This document shows, piece by piece, positions 1 through 8,196 of a DNA stretch of 34,249 nt (position 1 is its first letter; each line of letters opens with the position of its first letter). The notes under the pieces were generated by a model. It was not told the DNA's origin. It saw nothing but the letters and a program-made list of their open reading frames with translations, and ran no database searches. The position numbers and the translations under genes were made by a program. Source of the stretch: CAZJRB01 sp964547995 (GTDB taxonomy: Bacteria > Planctomycetota > Planctomycetia > Pirellulales > Thermoguttaceae); NCBI GenBank assembly GCA_964547995.1, contig CAZJRB010000084.1, positions 1 through 34,249 of the forward strand. Direction: 5' to 3'.

Positions 1-1480
1 GGTTCAGACGTTGAAGCGTCTTGACAATCTGGGAAGCGACTTGATCTTCGGGCACACAGACAATGGCCAGGCGGGAGTGGGCCGCGTCGGCACGATCGAG
101 GACCTCTGGATCGCTCGCATCGCCCGATACCGTGCGGAAGCCCTGCTGGGCATAAGCGTGGAGATTTACGGGGTTCGAATCGATCAGGCAGACATCAATG
201 CCCATGATTTCCAACTGGGAGGCGACCTGCCGCCCAATCGGCCCGAGCCCGATGACGATTGCTTCTTGCGGCACCGGTGGCAGATGCCCGCGTTGCTCTT
301 CCGCCTCGTAGTCAGCCAGCGGCGACCGGTGTGTCCAACGCAGTCCCGACTTCAATAGCTGCGGTGTGAGTACGAGGGTTCCCATCGCCACGAAGAGCAT
401 CCGGTTGTAGTCGAGTTCGGTGATGATGCCTTCGTACATGCCTGCGGAGAGAAGCACAAAGGACAGTTCGCCCAACTGGGCCAGTCCGAGCCCCATTCCC
501 GCCGCCGCTCGCCAAGGCAGTCCGGCGGCCCGCAGGGCGATGGTGGCCCCGCCGGCTTTGATCGCCAGGACGCCGAGCAGCGCGATGATCAGTGGCAGCG
601 GTTCCTCCATCAGAACACTTGGATCAAGGAGTGTTCCCAAGCTAACGAAGAAAACCACGCCAAACGACTCGCGGTAAGGCAAGATCAAGGCATCCACCTG
701 AGGGGTCAACCGGTTCCCGCTCAGGGCCAAGCCGGCAGCAAAGGCCCCCAGGGCAGGAGGCAACCCTGCCGCCGCGGCTCCTAAACAGAAGCCCACCAGG
801 ACGATTAAACCGAAAAGAATCACCAATTCCACGCTGCGCAGATTGCTCAGCATCGGCACTACCCATCGCGCGAACACTTTGCGCAGCACAAGGACCGCCG
901 CCACGAACAGGATGGAGTTCATCGCCAGCAGCAGGTACGCCCACACTTGGGGTCCCTGTTCCTTCCCGGCCAACAGCGGTACCAACAACATCAGCGGCAC
1001 CAGCGCGACATCTTGAAACAACAAGATGCCAATCGCCCGACGACCTTGCGGTGAGGCCGTCTCTCCCCATTCCGTCAATGCACGGAACACCAGGACGGTC
1101 GAGCTTAACGCCGCCGCCGCGGCGATCAAGAGTGCCGATCTCCAGGATACTCCGAACAGTACGCATGCCAGCGCCACCGGCGTTACGACCAGTATCATTT
1201 GGACGCTGCCACCGACGAAGAAATAGCGGCTCAAGCGGACAAATTCTTCCAGTGAAAACTCGATGCCGATGGCGAAGAGAAGCAACAGGGCTCCCGCATG
1301 TGCCAGGTATTCGATTCCTTCCGCGTCCCTCGCAACCAGACCGAACCCGCCCTGGCCGACGACCGCACCGGCCAGCAAGTATCCGACAAGCATGGAGAAT
1401 CCGAGCCGCTTGGAGATGATCCCGGAAATCAGTCCCACGGTCAGGATGACGAACAGATCATAGACAAGTGCGACGATCAC
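1..1480 (-). CDS. CPA2/Kef-type cation:proton antiporter with RCK (TrkA-N) domain, partial
   Basis: Inner-membrane antiporter expected to exchange K+ or Na+ for protons. The minus frame is open from a GTG at 1480 to the left edge (about 493 codons, no stop in a codon-by-codon check). No ATG or TTG start exists upstream in frame, so GTG is the only start. The first ~380 residues are a run of hydrophobic helices with CPA2-like stretches (GYLLAGAVVG, LLLFAIGIEF, ILLFQDVALVPLM, PALGAFAAGLALS, FVSLGTLLDPS). A Rossmann-type RCK domain follows, with IVIGLGPIGRQVA and a strand ending in CLIDSNP. It breaks off inside the RCK domain at QIVKTLQRLN, so the C-terminus is missing. The gene lies 44 bp behind the NhaR-like regulator on the same strand, probably as an operon. 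Family is clear; the ion is not. Confidence 0.88.
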   Translation of the reverse strand, partial: MIVALVYDLFVILTVGLISGIISKRLGFSMLVGYLLAGAVVGQGGFGLVARDAEGIEYLAHAGALLLLFAIGIEFSLEEFVRLSRYFFVGGSVQMILVVTPVALACVLFGVSWRSALLIAAAAALSSTVLVFRALTEWGETASPQGRRAIGILLFQDVALVPLMLLVPLLAGKEQGPQVWAYLLLAMNSILFVAAVLVLRKVFARWVVPMLSNLRSVELVILFGLIVLVGFCLGAAAAGLPPALGAFAAGLALSGNRLTPQVDALILPYRESFGVVFFVSLGTLLDPSVLMEEPLPLIIALLGVLAIKAGGATIALRAAGLPWRAAAGMGLGLAQLGELSFVLLSAGMYEGIITELDYNRMLFVAMGTLVLTPQLLKSGLRWTHRSPLADYEAEEQRGHLPPVPQEAIVIGLGPIGRQVASQLEIMGIDVCLIDSNPVNLHAYAQQGFRTVSGDASDPEVLDRADAAHSRLAIVCVPEDQVASQIVKTLQRLN

Positions 1481-1524
1481 GGTCTTTCTGCCTGTGGCGG
1501 TTCTTTCTGGCTTGGAAACGGGGA

Positions 1525-2424
1525 TTATGCAAAGAGTTCCTCGCGAGCGGTTTCGGAGATCGCTACCACGGCGGGATGCCTCAGCTTCCTCTCAACCGAG
1601 ATGGCGTAATACCGTTCTTTGACGGCCGGCAATTCCCCGATCGGGCGAACGCGGTACTGTCGGCAGATCTCCTCCTCGATAGCCGAGGGTCCAACAAAGA
1701 CGCCAATTCCTGCTTGCCCGAAGACCCCCACGAGCGCGCTGTCCTCAAATTCCGCTACGACGAGCGGCCGGATGTTCTGCGACTCAAACCAGTGGTCCAG
1801 GGATCGCCGCAGGGCGGTGCTGCCTAGCGGCAACAGAAATGGCGCGCCATCGAGAGACGCTGGAAACCCCCGACGGAACTTGCGAGCCAGTTCGGCCGTA
1901 CCAAAAACGGATGTGCTGCATTCGCCGAGCAGATGACTGTATGCCCGCACATTAACCGTAGGCCCGATTGGCGAATCGGAGAGCACGATGTCCAAACGGT
2001 GCGCGGCAAGTTCCATCAGCAAGTACCCGAGCTTGCCCTCGTCACACGTCAATTGAACCGGCTCCGGAAGATGCAACGCGGGTCCGAGCAACCGGTACGC
2101 AATCAGCTTGGGTAAGACATCGGCAATGCCCACCAAGAACCGCAAGGGGCTCCCCGTCGGCTTTCCTTGCAGGACATCCGTCAACTCTCGCCCCAGTGAG
2201 AAGATCTCTTCCGCATACCGCAATACAAGTTGCCCCGTCTCGGTCAGGACCAGATTGCGGCCGACCCGCTTGAATAGCTTTTCGCCGATCGACTTTTCCA
2301 GCTTTCGCAGTTGACTACTGATGGTCGGCTGGGCCAGGTGGAGTTGCTCGCACGCGCGGGCAATACTGCCTTCGCGTGCTACAACCCAGAAGTAGAAGAG
2401 GTGATGGTAGTTAAGCCAGTCCAC
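1525..2424 (-). CDS. nhaR: LysR-family regulator, NhaR type
   Basis: Cytoplasmic DNA-binding regulator. An N-terminal winged HTH (GSIARACEQLHLAQPTISSQ) is followed by a LysR effector-binding domain. The start region (DWLNYHHLFYFW) and later stretches (VGIADVLPKL, LDIVLSDSPI) resemble E. coli NhaR, the activator of the Na+/H+ antiporter gene nhaA. I chose the GTG at 2424 rather than the ATG at 2439: GGAG lies seven bases before the GTG, and NhaR homologues begin about here. Length is 299 residues, normal for LysR proteins. The antiporter follows 44 bp downstream on the same strand, which fits a salt- or alkali-responsive pair. A 6-bp inverted repeat (2437-2453) sits just upstream of the ribosome site and could be an autoregulatory operator. 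The NhaR assignment is from remembered similarity; sodium as effector is inferred. Confidence 0.82.
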   Translation of the reverse strand: MDWLNYHHLFYFWVVAREGSIARACEQLHLAQPTISSQLRKLEKSIGEKLFKRVGRNLVLTETGQLVLRYAEEIFSLGRELTDVLQGKPTGSPLRFLVGIADVLPKLIAYRLLGPALHLPEPVQLTCDEGKLGYLLMELAAHRLDIVLSDSPIGPTVNVRAYSHLLGECSTSVFGTAELARKFRRGFPASLDGAPFLLPLGSTALRRSLDHWFESQNIRPLVVAEFEDSALVGVFGQAGIGVFVGPSAIEEEICRQYRVRPIGELPAVKERYYAISVERKLRHPAVVAISETAREELFA

Positions 2425-2436
2425 GTGGAAACTCCA

Positions 2437-2453
2437 CATAGATATTTTCTATG
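2437..2453. promoter_or_regulatory. Inverted repeat, possible LysR operator
   Basis: CATAGA and TCTATG form a perfect 6-bp inverted repeat with a 5-nt AT spacer. It lies immediately upstream of the GGAG/GTG start of the NhaR-like gene, in the divergent gap shared with the hibernation factor gene. Its size and position fit a LysR-type binding site. That is inference from position; no consensus was tested. Confidence 0.35.
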
Positions 2454-2474
2454 GTATAACCCTTCCCTTTCTAT

Positions 2475-2503
2475 TTGTCTGTATACACCTTCCTGTGGAT
2501 AAT
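2475..2503 (+). promoter_or_regulatory. Sigma-70-like promoter for the hibernation factor gene
   Basis: TTGTCT (2475-2480) and GATAAT (2498-2503) are separated by 17 bases. The expected start near 2510 leaves about 45 nt of leader before the ATG at 2555. Confidence 0.45.
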
Positions 2504-2554
2504 GACAATAGGATTATCTGAAGCACATCACTATCAGAAACCGGGGAGGTTACG

Positions 2555-2953
2555 ATGCGATTATCGGTCTCCGGCGACCGTGTGAATGTAGGTCCGCGCC
2601 TTCGTGAATACATTGACCGCCACTTATATTTCGCCCTGGGACGTTTTGGCCCGGCAATTGACCATGTGGCCGTTCGCTTAGGGGGCACAAATGGACCCCG
2701 TGGCGGGACTGATAAGCGATGCCGAATCGTCGTCAAGCTGCGGGCCGCTGGCAGTACAAGCATTGCCATCGACGACGATGACGAGAGCCTTTATGCCGCC
2801 ATTGCGCGGGCTACTACCCGCGTCGGTAGAACCGTGGCTCGGACTTTGGATCGCAAACGTGGCAAGCGCGCCTATCAGCGGCGCCGCGCGGTTGCGGAAG
2901 ATAGCCGCAACCCGGGGGAGTGCGATGGAAGAACAGAAGTACGAGGACCATAA
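2555..2953 (+). CDS. Ribosome hibernation promotion factor (HPF/RaiA) domain protein
   Basis: A 132-residue protein with one S30EA/RaiA-type domain over residues 1-105. The N-terminal strand (MRLSVSGDRVNVGPRLREYIDRHLYFALGRF) and the later DESLYAAIARATTRVGRTVARTLDR helix give the usual beta-alpha-beta-beta-beta-alpha order. Such proteins bind the 30S decoding region and idle ribosomes in starvation or stress. There is no long C-terminal dimerisation domain, so it is the short type; the tail is basic. GGGGAGG lies a few bases before the ATG. It overlaps the next small membrane protein gene by 29 nt, so the two are probably co-translated. Some planctomycetes carry several proteins of this type, so its role may be specialised. 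Confidence 0.8.
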   Translation: MRLSVSGDRVNVGPRLREYIDRHLYFALGRFGPAIDHVAVRLGGTNGPRGGTDKRCRIVVKLRAAGSTSIAIDDDDESLYAAIARATTRVGRTVARTLDRKRGKRAYQRRRAVAEDSRNPGECDGRTEVRGP

Positions 2954-3263
2954 GTACGATCCTCCAGCGGGTTGCTTCTTGCGGCTTTTCTGGATGATGA
3001 TCGGAAATGTGATCTTGCTGTTTTGCGCCTATGGTATTATTCAGCATCGCTCCAGCGTGCTCAGCATAGCAGATGCTTTCTACTGGGCAATCGTTGGTTC
3101 CCTTCTCGCCGCGAGATACGCTGATATCCGGTACCTTTATGGGACTACAACCGACGGTGACCCCGCTTCGATGGCCCACTGGCGGCGGTATGCTTTGCTT
3201 CTCGGGGTCGTCTCTGCTATTCTATGGTTCGTAGTGCATGGCGTCGCATACTACGGTACATAA
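2925..3263 (+). CDS. Small membrane protein, unknown function
   Basis: A 112-residue protein of no recognised family. Three hydrophobic segments are visible: around residues 18-40 (FLRLFWMMIGNVILLFCAYGII), 48-66 (DAFYWAIVGSLLAARYADI) and 88-108 (ALLLGVVSAILWFVVHGVAYY). The frame is open from 2691, but the ATG at 2925 has GGGGGAG directly upstream at good spacing, and the longer version would run inside the hibernation factor gene. The 29-nt overlap with that gene suggests coupled translation. Function cannot be inferred beyond membrane location. Confidence 0.7.
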   Translation: MEEQKYEDHKYDPPAGCFLRLFWMMIGNVILLFCAYGIIQHRSSVLSIADAFYWAIVGSLLAARYADIRYLYGTTTDGDPASMAHWRRYALLLGVVSAILWFVVHGVAYYGT

Positions 3264-3459
3264 ACAGCAAGGCAAGAGCGAGTCGACCTCATGCGAAGGT
3301 CTTGTGTCCGCATGAAAGAGGCCGGGCATTGTGACTGCCGGTCTCCCGGGCAGCAGACCTACCCGGATTCCAGTGGCCGTTCGCCAAATGTGCGCGGCGG
3401 ACTTCTGAGAGATAACCCGACAATCGCAAAGCCTTGAGTTCCGTGGAGGTTGAACCGCA

Positions 3460-4725
3460 ATGTGGTTGTTCATACTTAGCGTTTTGGGCGCGCTTCTCAT
3501 CTCCGGTCTCTGCTCGTTGATGGAAGCCACCTTACTCAGTCTGAGGCCCAGCCAGATTGCGGAGATGTCCGTTCGGTCGCCGCGGATCGGGGCCGTCTGG
3601 CGACGTTTCAAGGCAGAGATCGAGCGTCCCATCGCAGCGATCCTCATCCTGAACACGGCAGCACACACAATTGGTGCGTCGGTGGCCGGCGCGGAGTTCA
3701 ATGCCCTGTTCGGTGACCAGTGGATATGGGTCTTCTCGCTCGTTTTCACTTTCTTGATGTTACAGTTCACCGAGATTATGCCCAAGAGTGCTGGTGTGCG
3801 ATACAACCGGCAAGTAGCGTTCGGAATTGCCCGGCCCTTGGCGCTGCTGGTTCGCGTTTTGCGCCCCGTCGTGCATATCGTTCATTGGATCAACCGGCCT
3901 TTTGCGGGGAAACAGTACCAAGGAGAGCCTGCCCCCACCGTGGAAGACATCGCCGCCTTGGCTAGCCTCGCGCGCCTGTCGAAGCAGATCAGTCCCCGCC
4001 AGGAACGGATCGTCAAGGAAGGGGCGCGGCTGTCGGGCACGAAGGCGTGCGCCGTCATGCGTTCGCGGCTGGAAATCGACGCTCTCGATATTGACACACC
4101 GCCGCACGAAGTCGTCGGAGCGGTGGTCATGTCGGGGTTTTCCCGTGTACCCGTATACGAAGGCGACGTGGACCACATCGTCGGGTTCGTCTACATCAAG
4201 GACATCTTGCGACAATTGCACATGGGCTGGCCGACCGAACTGGGCAAGCTGCTGCGACCGGCGCCGTTCGTTCCCGAAACGCTCCCACTCGACCGGCTCT
4301 TGCAGGTGTTCCGCAAAGAAAGAACGCAGATGGCCGTCATTCTCGATGAATATGGCGGCACCGTGGGGCTGGTGACGATGGAGGACATACTGGAGGAGTT
4401 CGTCGGCGAAATCTACGACGAACACCGCCGCGACGAGGAGCAGGAGATCGCACGACGCGACGAAACGAGTTGGCGCGTCAGCGGAACAGCCAGCCTTCGC
4501 GACCTGCTCGAAGTGGTGGGGCTTCCAGAACTCCATTCGGATATTCCTCAGGACGTCAATACCGTCGGCGGCTTGATCCAATGGCGGCTCGGCCAGATTC
4601 CCAACGTGGGGGACCACGCGACCTGGAACCGCCTATTGTTGGAAGTCACCGAGATGAAGGGTGTACGGATCGACCGCGTTCTCGTGAGCGTACAGGAGAA
4701 GCCTTCGCCGAACGATAGAGGTTAG
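3460..4725 (+). CDS. CNNM/CorC-type transporter (DUF21, CBS pair, CorC_HlyC)
   Basis: A 421-residue inner-membrane protein of the CNNM/CorC (TlyC) family, whose studied members export or sense Mg2+. Domains in order: DUF21 membrane domain (about 1-170) with the family signatures SLMEATLLSL, LILNTAAHTIGAS and TEIMPKS; a CBS pair (about 190-325) containing YIKDIL and LDEYGGTVGLVTMEDILEE; and a C-terminal CorC_HlyC domain (about 340-415). The DUF21 helices include the small-residue and Asn/Glu positions used for ion binding in the family. GGAGG lies 11 bases before the ATG. A GC-rich hairpin follows the stop. The CBS pair suggests control by adenine nucleotides. Magnesium as the actual ion is inferred from the family. 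Confidence 0.87.
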   Translation: MWLFILSVLGALLISGLCSLMEATLLSLRPSQIAEMSVRSPRIGAVWRRFKAEIERPIAAILILNTAAHTIGASVAGAEFNALFGDQWIWVFSLVFTFLMLQFTEIMPKSAGVRYNRQVAFGIARPLALLVRVLRPVVHIVHWINRPFAGKQYQGEPAPTVEDIAALASLARLSKQISPRQERIVKEGARLSGTKACAVMRSRLEIDALDIDTPPHEVVGAVVMSGFSRVPVYEGDVDHIVGFVYIKDILRQLHMGWPTELGKLLRPAPFVPETLPLDRLLQVFRKERTQMAVILDEYGGTVGLVTMEDILEEFVGEIYDEHRRDEEQEIARRDETSWRVSGTASLRDLLEVVGLPELHSDIPQDVNTVGGLIQWRLGQIPNVGDHATWNRLLLEVTEMKGVRIDRVLVSVQEKPSPNDRG

Positions 4726-4728
4726 GCC

Positions 4729-4761
4729 GGTGGCGCAGATGCCACCGAAGGCTGCGCAGCC
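4729..4761 (+). terminator. GC-rich hairpins after the CNNM gene
   Basis: GGTGGC (4729-4734) pairs with GCCACC (4741-4746) across a 6-nt loop, three bases after the stop. A perfect 12-nt palindrome, GGCTGCGCAGCC, follows at 4750-4761. There is no T tract, so this may be a factor-dependent terminator or an mRNA-stabilising structure. Confidence 0.35.
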
Positions 4762-4794
4762 GGCGACATCACGGACGATGTTTGTGGCCGTCGG

Positions 4795-4823
4795 TTGCAG
4801 ACGACCGGCCCGCGGCATAGAAT
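4795..4823 (+). promoter_or_regulatory. Sigma-70-like promoter of the sensor kinase
   Basis: TTGCAG (4795-4800), a 17-base spacer, then TAGAAT (4818-4823). The -10 box ends exactly six bases before the ATG at 4830, so the predicted first transcribed base is the A of that ATG. Confidence 0.5.
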
Positions 4824-4829
4824 GGCACG

Positions 4830-6737
4830 ATGTCGAGCACTACAGATCATGTGCCGGGCATTTCCCGCGCGGATCGGGGTGAACGGGATTGCAGTCATAT
4901 GAAAACCAATTTCCTGAACAATCTGCAATTCAAGGTGACCTTGGTTTTCCTGCTCGTGTCTCTGATCCCGCTGGGGACGGTGAGCATCTTTTCCGTCCGG
5001 ACGGCAAACAGGGTCATTGAGAACATTCTACAGAACCAGTTGGAGAACGTTGCCGCCGAAAAACAGGCCCTGCTCGAACGATGGATCATGGAGCGAAAGG
5101 CCGACCTGGAGGTCCTGGCCGGATCAAGCATCGTCAAGAGAATGGACCCGGCGGAGGCCGCCCCGTACTTCAAGCTGGTCCGGACCCAATACGGGGTCTA
5201 TAGGCGCTTTGTTATCGCGGGGCCGGACGGCGAGGTGCTCTATGACGGCACGGGAACCTCCGGCGTCTCGTGCAAGGACGAGGCGTGGTACCGGTGTGCG
5301 ATCGGCGGCCGGCCGTACATGTCGGAAATCGAACGGGAATCGCCCGGGCAGGAACCCGTGTTCCATCTGGCCACTCCGATCCGGGGCCCGGACGGGCGGC
5401 CACATGGCGTGCTGTGTGCTACGGTGAGCACGCAAGCCATCCTGAAGCGGGTCCTCCGCGTGCAGTTGGGCGAGACGGGAGAGTGCTACCTGGTCGACAA
5501 GCTCGGCACTTTTCTGGCGCACAAGGACCCCAATCGGGTGCTCAACGAGAACATTGCCCAGTCGGACAGCTTCGCGAAAACCCTCGACAGTGAGGAGGGG
5601 CACCCCATCTATACCGATTACCGGGGAATTCAAGTGTTGGGTGCCTCTCGTTCGTTGGAGGGAACGGATTGGTACGTGGTCGTGGAACAGGATCGAGACG
5701 AGGCCTTCCTCAGCTCGTATCGTTTGCAGCGCAACATCTACATCGTAATCGCGTTGACGGTCGCCGTCGCCATTGGCTTCTCTGCGCTGCTCGCGTGGTA
5801 CGTGGTATCGCCGATCGGCAGGCTCAGTGAGACGGCTCGCACTCTGGCCCGCGGGGATTTTGATTACGCCCTTCTTAATGCGCAGACCACTCGCCGCGAC
5901 GAAATCGGGGCCTTGTATGCCGCGTTCGCAGACATGGCCGATCAACTGAAGGATCGCCAGGCCAGGCTGGAGACGCGTATGGGGTTGACCGAGGTGGAGC
6001 TGCAAAAGGTCGAAGCCGAATTGAAAAGCACTTTGGAGGCGGCCGCGCGGTCCGAACGGCTCGCCGCCCTGGGACGCCTGGCTTCCGGCGTTGCCCACGA
6101 AATCCGCACACCGCTGACGTCGTTGAAACTCTTCCTGCAATCCGTTCAAGAAGACATTGCGGTTTCCGACGAGCAGAGCGAGGACTACCATATTGCGATG
6201 CGGCAGGTCGGCCGGATTGAGAAAACGATCAACCATTTCCTCGACTTTGCCCGGCCCGAACAGCCCGTCTTTGCAAACCTCGATTTCGCGCAGTTGGTCG
6301 ACGACGTGCTGGAGGTGATCCGGCCTCGCGCAAACCAGCAGGAAGTCGAAATCATCGAGAGCATCGCCGCCGAACTGCCCGGAGTCAAGGGTGACTCGCG
6401 GCAATTAGGCGAGGCGATGGTCAACCTTCTGGTGAACGCGCTGGACGCGATGCCCGACGGCGGCCGGCTGACAATCTCGATCACGGCGGAGGCCGCCGGG
6501 CCGGGCTCGACAACTCCGAACGTGTGCATCGACGTTTCCGACACCGGGCCGGGTATCGAAAAGGAAAACATCGATCGCCTGTTCGAACCCTTCTTTACCA
6601 CGAAGGCGGCCGGTTCCGGGCTTGGGCTGGCAATTATCAAAGGCACGGTCGAGCGGCACGCCGGGACGATAAGCGTCAACACGCAACTCGGGGCCGGCAC
6701 AACCTTCTCGATCCGACTGCCGGCGGCGACTACATGA
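4830..6737 (+). CDS. Membrane sensor histidine kinase (dCache, HAMP, HisKA, HATPase)
   Basis: Autophosphorylating sensor paired with the response regulator that follows. Counting from an internal ATG at 4899: TM1 about 11-33, an extracytoplasmic dCache-like ligand domain about 40-275, TM2 about 278-302, HAMP, a short coiled coil, HisKA with the phospho-accepting His near residue 400 (AHEIRTPLTSL), and HATPase with NLLVNALDAMPDGG (N box), DTGPGIEKEN, FEPFFTTK and GSGLGLAI. Two starts are possible. ATG 4830 fits a leaderless transcript and gives 635 residues. ATG 4899 gives 612 residues and a more usual short N-tail, but has only a weak ribosome site. The stop lies 10 bases before the regulator gene. 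The ligand is unknown; dCache domains often bind amino acids or small acids. Confidence 0.9.
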   Translation: MSSTTDHVPGISRADRGERDCSHMKTNFLNNLQFKVTLVFLLVSLIPLGTVSIFSVRTANRVIENILQNQLENVAAEKQALLERWIMERKADLEVLAGSSIVKRMDPAEAAPYFKLVRTQYGVYRRFVIAGPDGEVLYDGTGTSGVSCKDEAWYRCAIGGRPYMSEIERESPGQEPVFHLATPIRGPDGRPHGVLCATVSTQAILKRVLRVQLGETGECYLVDKLGTFLAHKDPNRVLNENIAQSDSFAKTLDSEEGHPIYTDYRGIQVLGASRSLEGTDWYVVVEQDRDEAFLSSYRLQRNIYIVIALTVAVAIGFSALLAWYVVSPIGRLSETARTLARGDFDYALLNAQTTRRDEIGALYAAFADMADQLKDRQARLETRMGLTEVELQKVEAELKSTLEAAARSERLAALGRLASGVAHEIRTPLTSLKLFLQSVQEDIAVSDEQSEDYHIAMRQVGRIEKTINHFLDFARPEQPVFANLDFAQLVDDVLEVIRPRANQQEVEIIESIAAELPGVKGDSRQLGEAMVNLLVNALDAMPDGGRLTISITAEAAGPGSTTPNVCIDVSDTGPGIEKENIDRLFEPFFTTKAAGSGLGLAIIKGTVERHAGTISVNTQLGAGTTFSIRLPAATT

Positions 6738-6747
6738 AGGACCGGGG

Positions 6748-8196
6748 ATGATGGGTAAAATCTTGATAGTCGACAACGACGAAGGGCTGATCCACTTTCT
6801 CACCCGCCTGTTTGTCAAGCAGGGCTACGAGGTTGCCTCGTGCATGGACGGCATCTCCGGCCTGAACCGCGTCAAGTCCGAGGCGTTCGACTTGATCCTT
6901 CTGGACTACAAGATGCCCGGGCTCAACGGCCTGGAAACCCTGTTGGAAATCAAGCACGCCCAGATCAAGACCCCCGTGATCGTAATGACCGCTTACGGCA
7001 CCACGGAGACGGCCATCGAGGCGATGAAGCTCGGCGCTTACGACTATCTGCTGAAACCGTTCGATACCGAAGGACTCAAGCGGCTCGCCGCCGACGCACT
7101 GGAAGTCAACCGCCTGATGAAAGAGATCGTCAGCCTGCCCAGCTCGGTAACCGAGATTCTGCCTCCCGTAGGCGGGCTGGTGAGAATCGTGGGGACCAGC
7201 CCACAGATGCAAGAGGTTTTCAAGCTCATCGGCCAGGTGGCGGAGAAAGACGTCGGAGTGCTGATCACGGGCGAAAGCGGAACGGGCAAGGAACTGGTCG
7301 CGCGGGCGATCTATCATCACAGCCACCGAAAAGACAAGCCGTTCATGGCGGTCAACTGCGCGGCCGTTCCCGACACGCTCTTCGAAAGCGAGCTGTTCGG
7401 CTACGAGCGAGGCGCGTTCACCGGCGCCTACCGCTCTTACGTCGGCAAATTCGAGCGATGTGACGCCGGAACGCTCTTCTTCGACGAAGTCGGCGACATG
7501 TCTTTGAACACGCAGGCCAAGGTGTTGCGGGTGCTTCAGGAAAGGGAGTTCGAACGGCTGGGCGGCACGGAAACCATCAACGTTGACGTCCGTATTCTCG
7601 CGGCAACCAATAAAAATCTCGAAAAAGAAATCGAGGAAGGGCGGTTCCGCGAGGACCTTTACTACCGCCTAAAGGTCATCTCCATCGAATTGCCGCCGCT
7701 ACGCGAACGGCCGGACGACATCCCGGCGCTGGTGAAGTACTTCGTCGGTCGATTCGCGGAGGAATACGGAAAACCGGTCCACTACGTTGCCGACCAGACG
7801 ATCCACAAGCTCAAGGCTTACGCATGGCCCGGAAACGTGCGCGAACTGGAGAATCATCTTCGGCGATCCGTCCTGATGAGCAAGGGTGACGTGCTGCTCG
7901 TGGAACACGTGCAGTTCGAGGACGAGCAGGAAAATACCCACGGGACACTCTCACACGACGAGATCACCCGCAGCTTGAAGCAACGGGTCGCAGATATTGT
8001 CCAGGAGATTCTCCCCTTGGCCGACGATCAGCAGGCCCACGCAAATGTCATCGATCTGATCGAGGAGGCGATCATCGCCCGGGCGCTGCAAGAATGCGGC
8101 TACAACCAGGTCCGCACCGCGCGGATGCTGGGCATCAGCCGCAACACGTTGCGCCATCGGATCAAAAAGTACAACCTCGGACCATCCGATGAATGA
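6748..8196 (+). CDS. Sigma-54-dependent response regulator, NtrC family
   Basis: Activator of sigma-54 promoters, probably phosphorylated by the kinase just upstream. Receiver domain 4-120 with acidic pocket DND, phospho-acceptor D53 (LLDYKMPG), T81 and K103. AAA+ domain about 148-385 with Walker A GESGTGKE (175-182), the sigma-54 contact loop GAFTGA (222-227), Walker B GTLFFDEVGD (241-250) and the arginine-finger stretch FREDLYYRL. The C-terminal Fis-type HTH is near 453-475 (QVRTARMLGISRNTLRHRI). Length 482 is normal. The start overlaps a GGGG just after the kinase stop, so the pair is one operon. Glutamate dehydrogenase lies 1.2 kb downstream, but I saw no clear sigma-54 promoter in front of it, so a nitrogen role is not shown. 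Confidence 0.92.
   Translation: MMGKILIVDNDEGLIHFLTRLFVKQGYEVASCMDGISGLNRVKSEAFDLILLDYKMPGLNGLETLLEIKHAQIKTPVIVMTAYGTTETAIEAMKLGAYDYLLKPFDTEGLKRLAADALEVNRLMKEIVSLPSSVTEILPPVGGLVRIVGTSPQMQEVFKLIGQVAEKDVGVLITGESGTGKELVARAIYHHSHRKDKPFMAVNCAAVPDTLFESELFGYERGAFTGAYRSYVGKFERCDAGTLFFDEVGDMSLNTQAKVLRVLQEREFERLGGTETINVDVRILAATNKNLEKEIEEGRFREDLYYRLKVISIELPPLRERPDDIPALVKYFVGRFAEEYGKPVHYVADQTIHKLKAYAWPGNVRELENHLRRSVLMSKGDVLLVEHVQFEDEQENTHGTLSHDEITRSLKQRVADIVQEILPLADDQQAHANVIDLIEEAIIARALQECGYNQVRTARMLGISRNTLRHRIKKYNLGPSDE

Noticed and set aside
4784..4800. Sigma-54-like promoter (TGGCC...TTGCA) upstream of the sensor kinase
   Set aside because: The GG and GC are 9 bases apart, not the required 10; the same bases fit a sigma-70-type -35 box better.
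5124..6404. A 426-codon minus-strand frame inside the sensor kinase
   Set aside because: Antisense to HAMP, HisKA and HATPase coding sequence; His/Arg/Gln-rich shadow.
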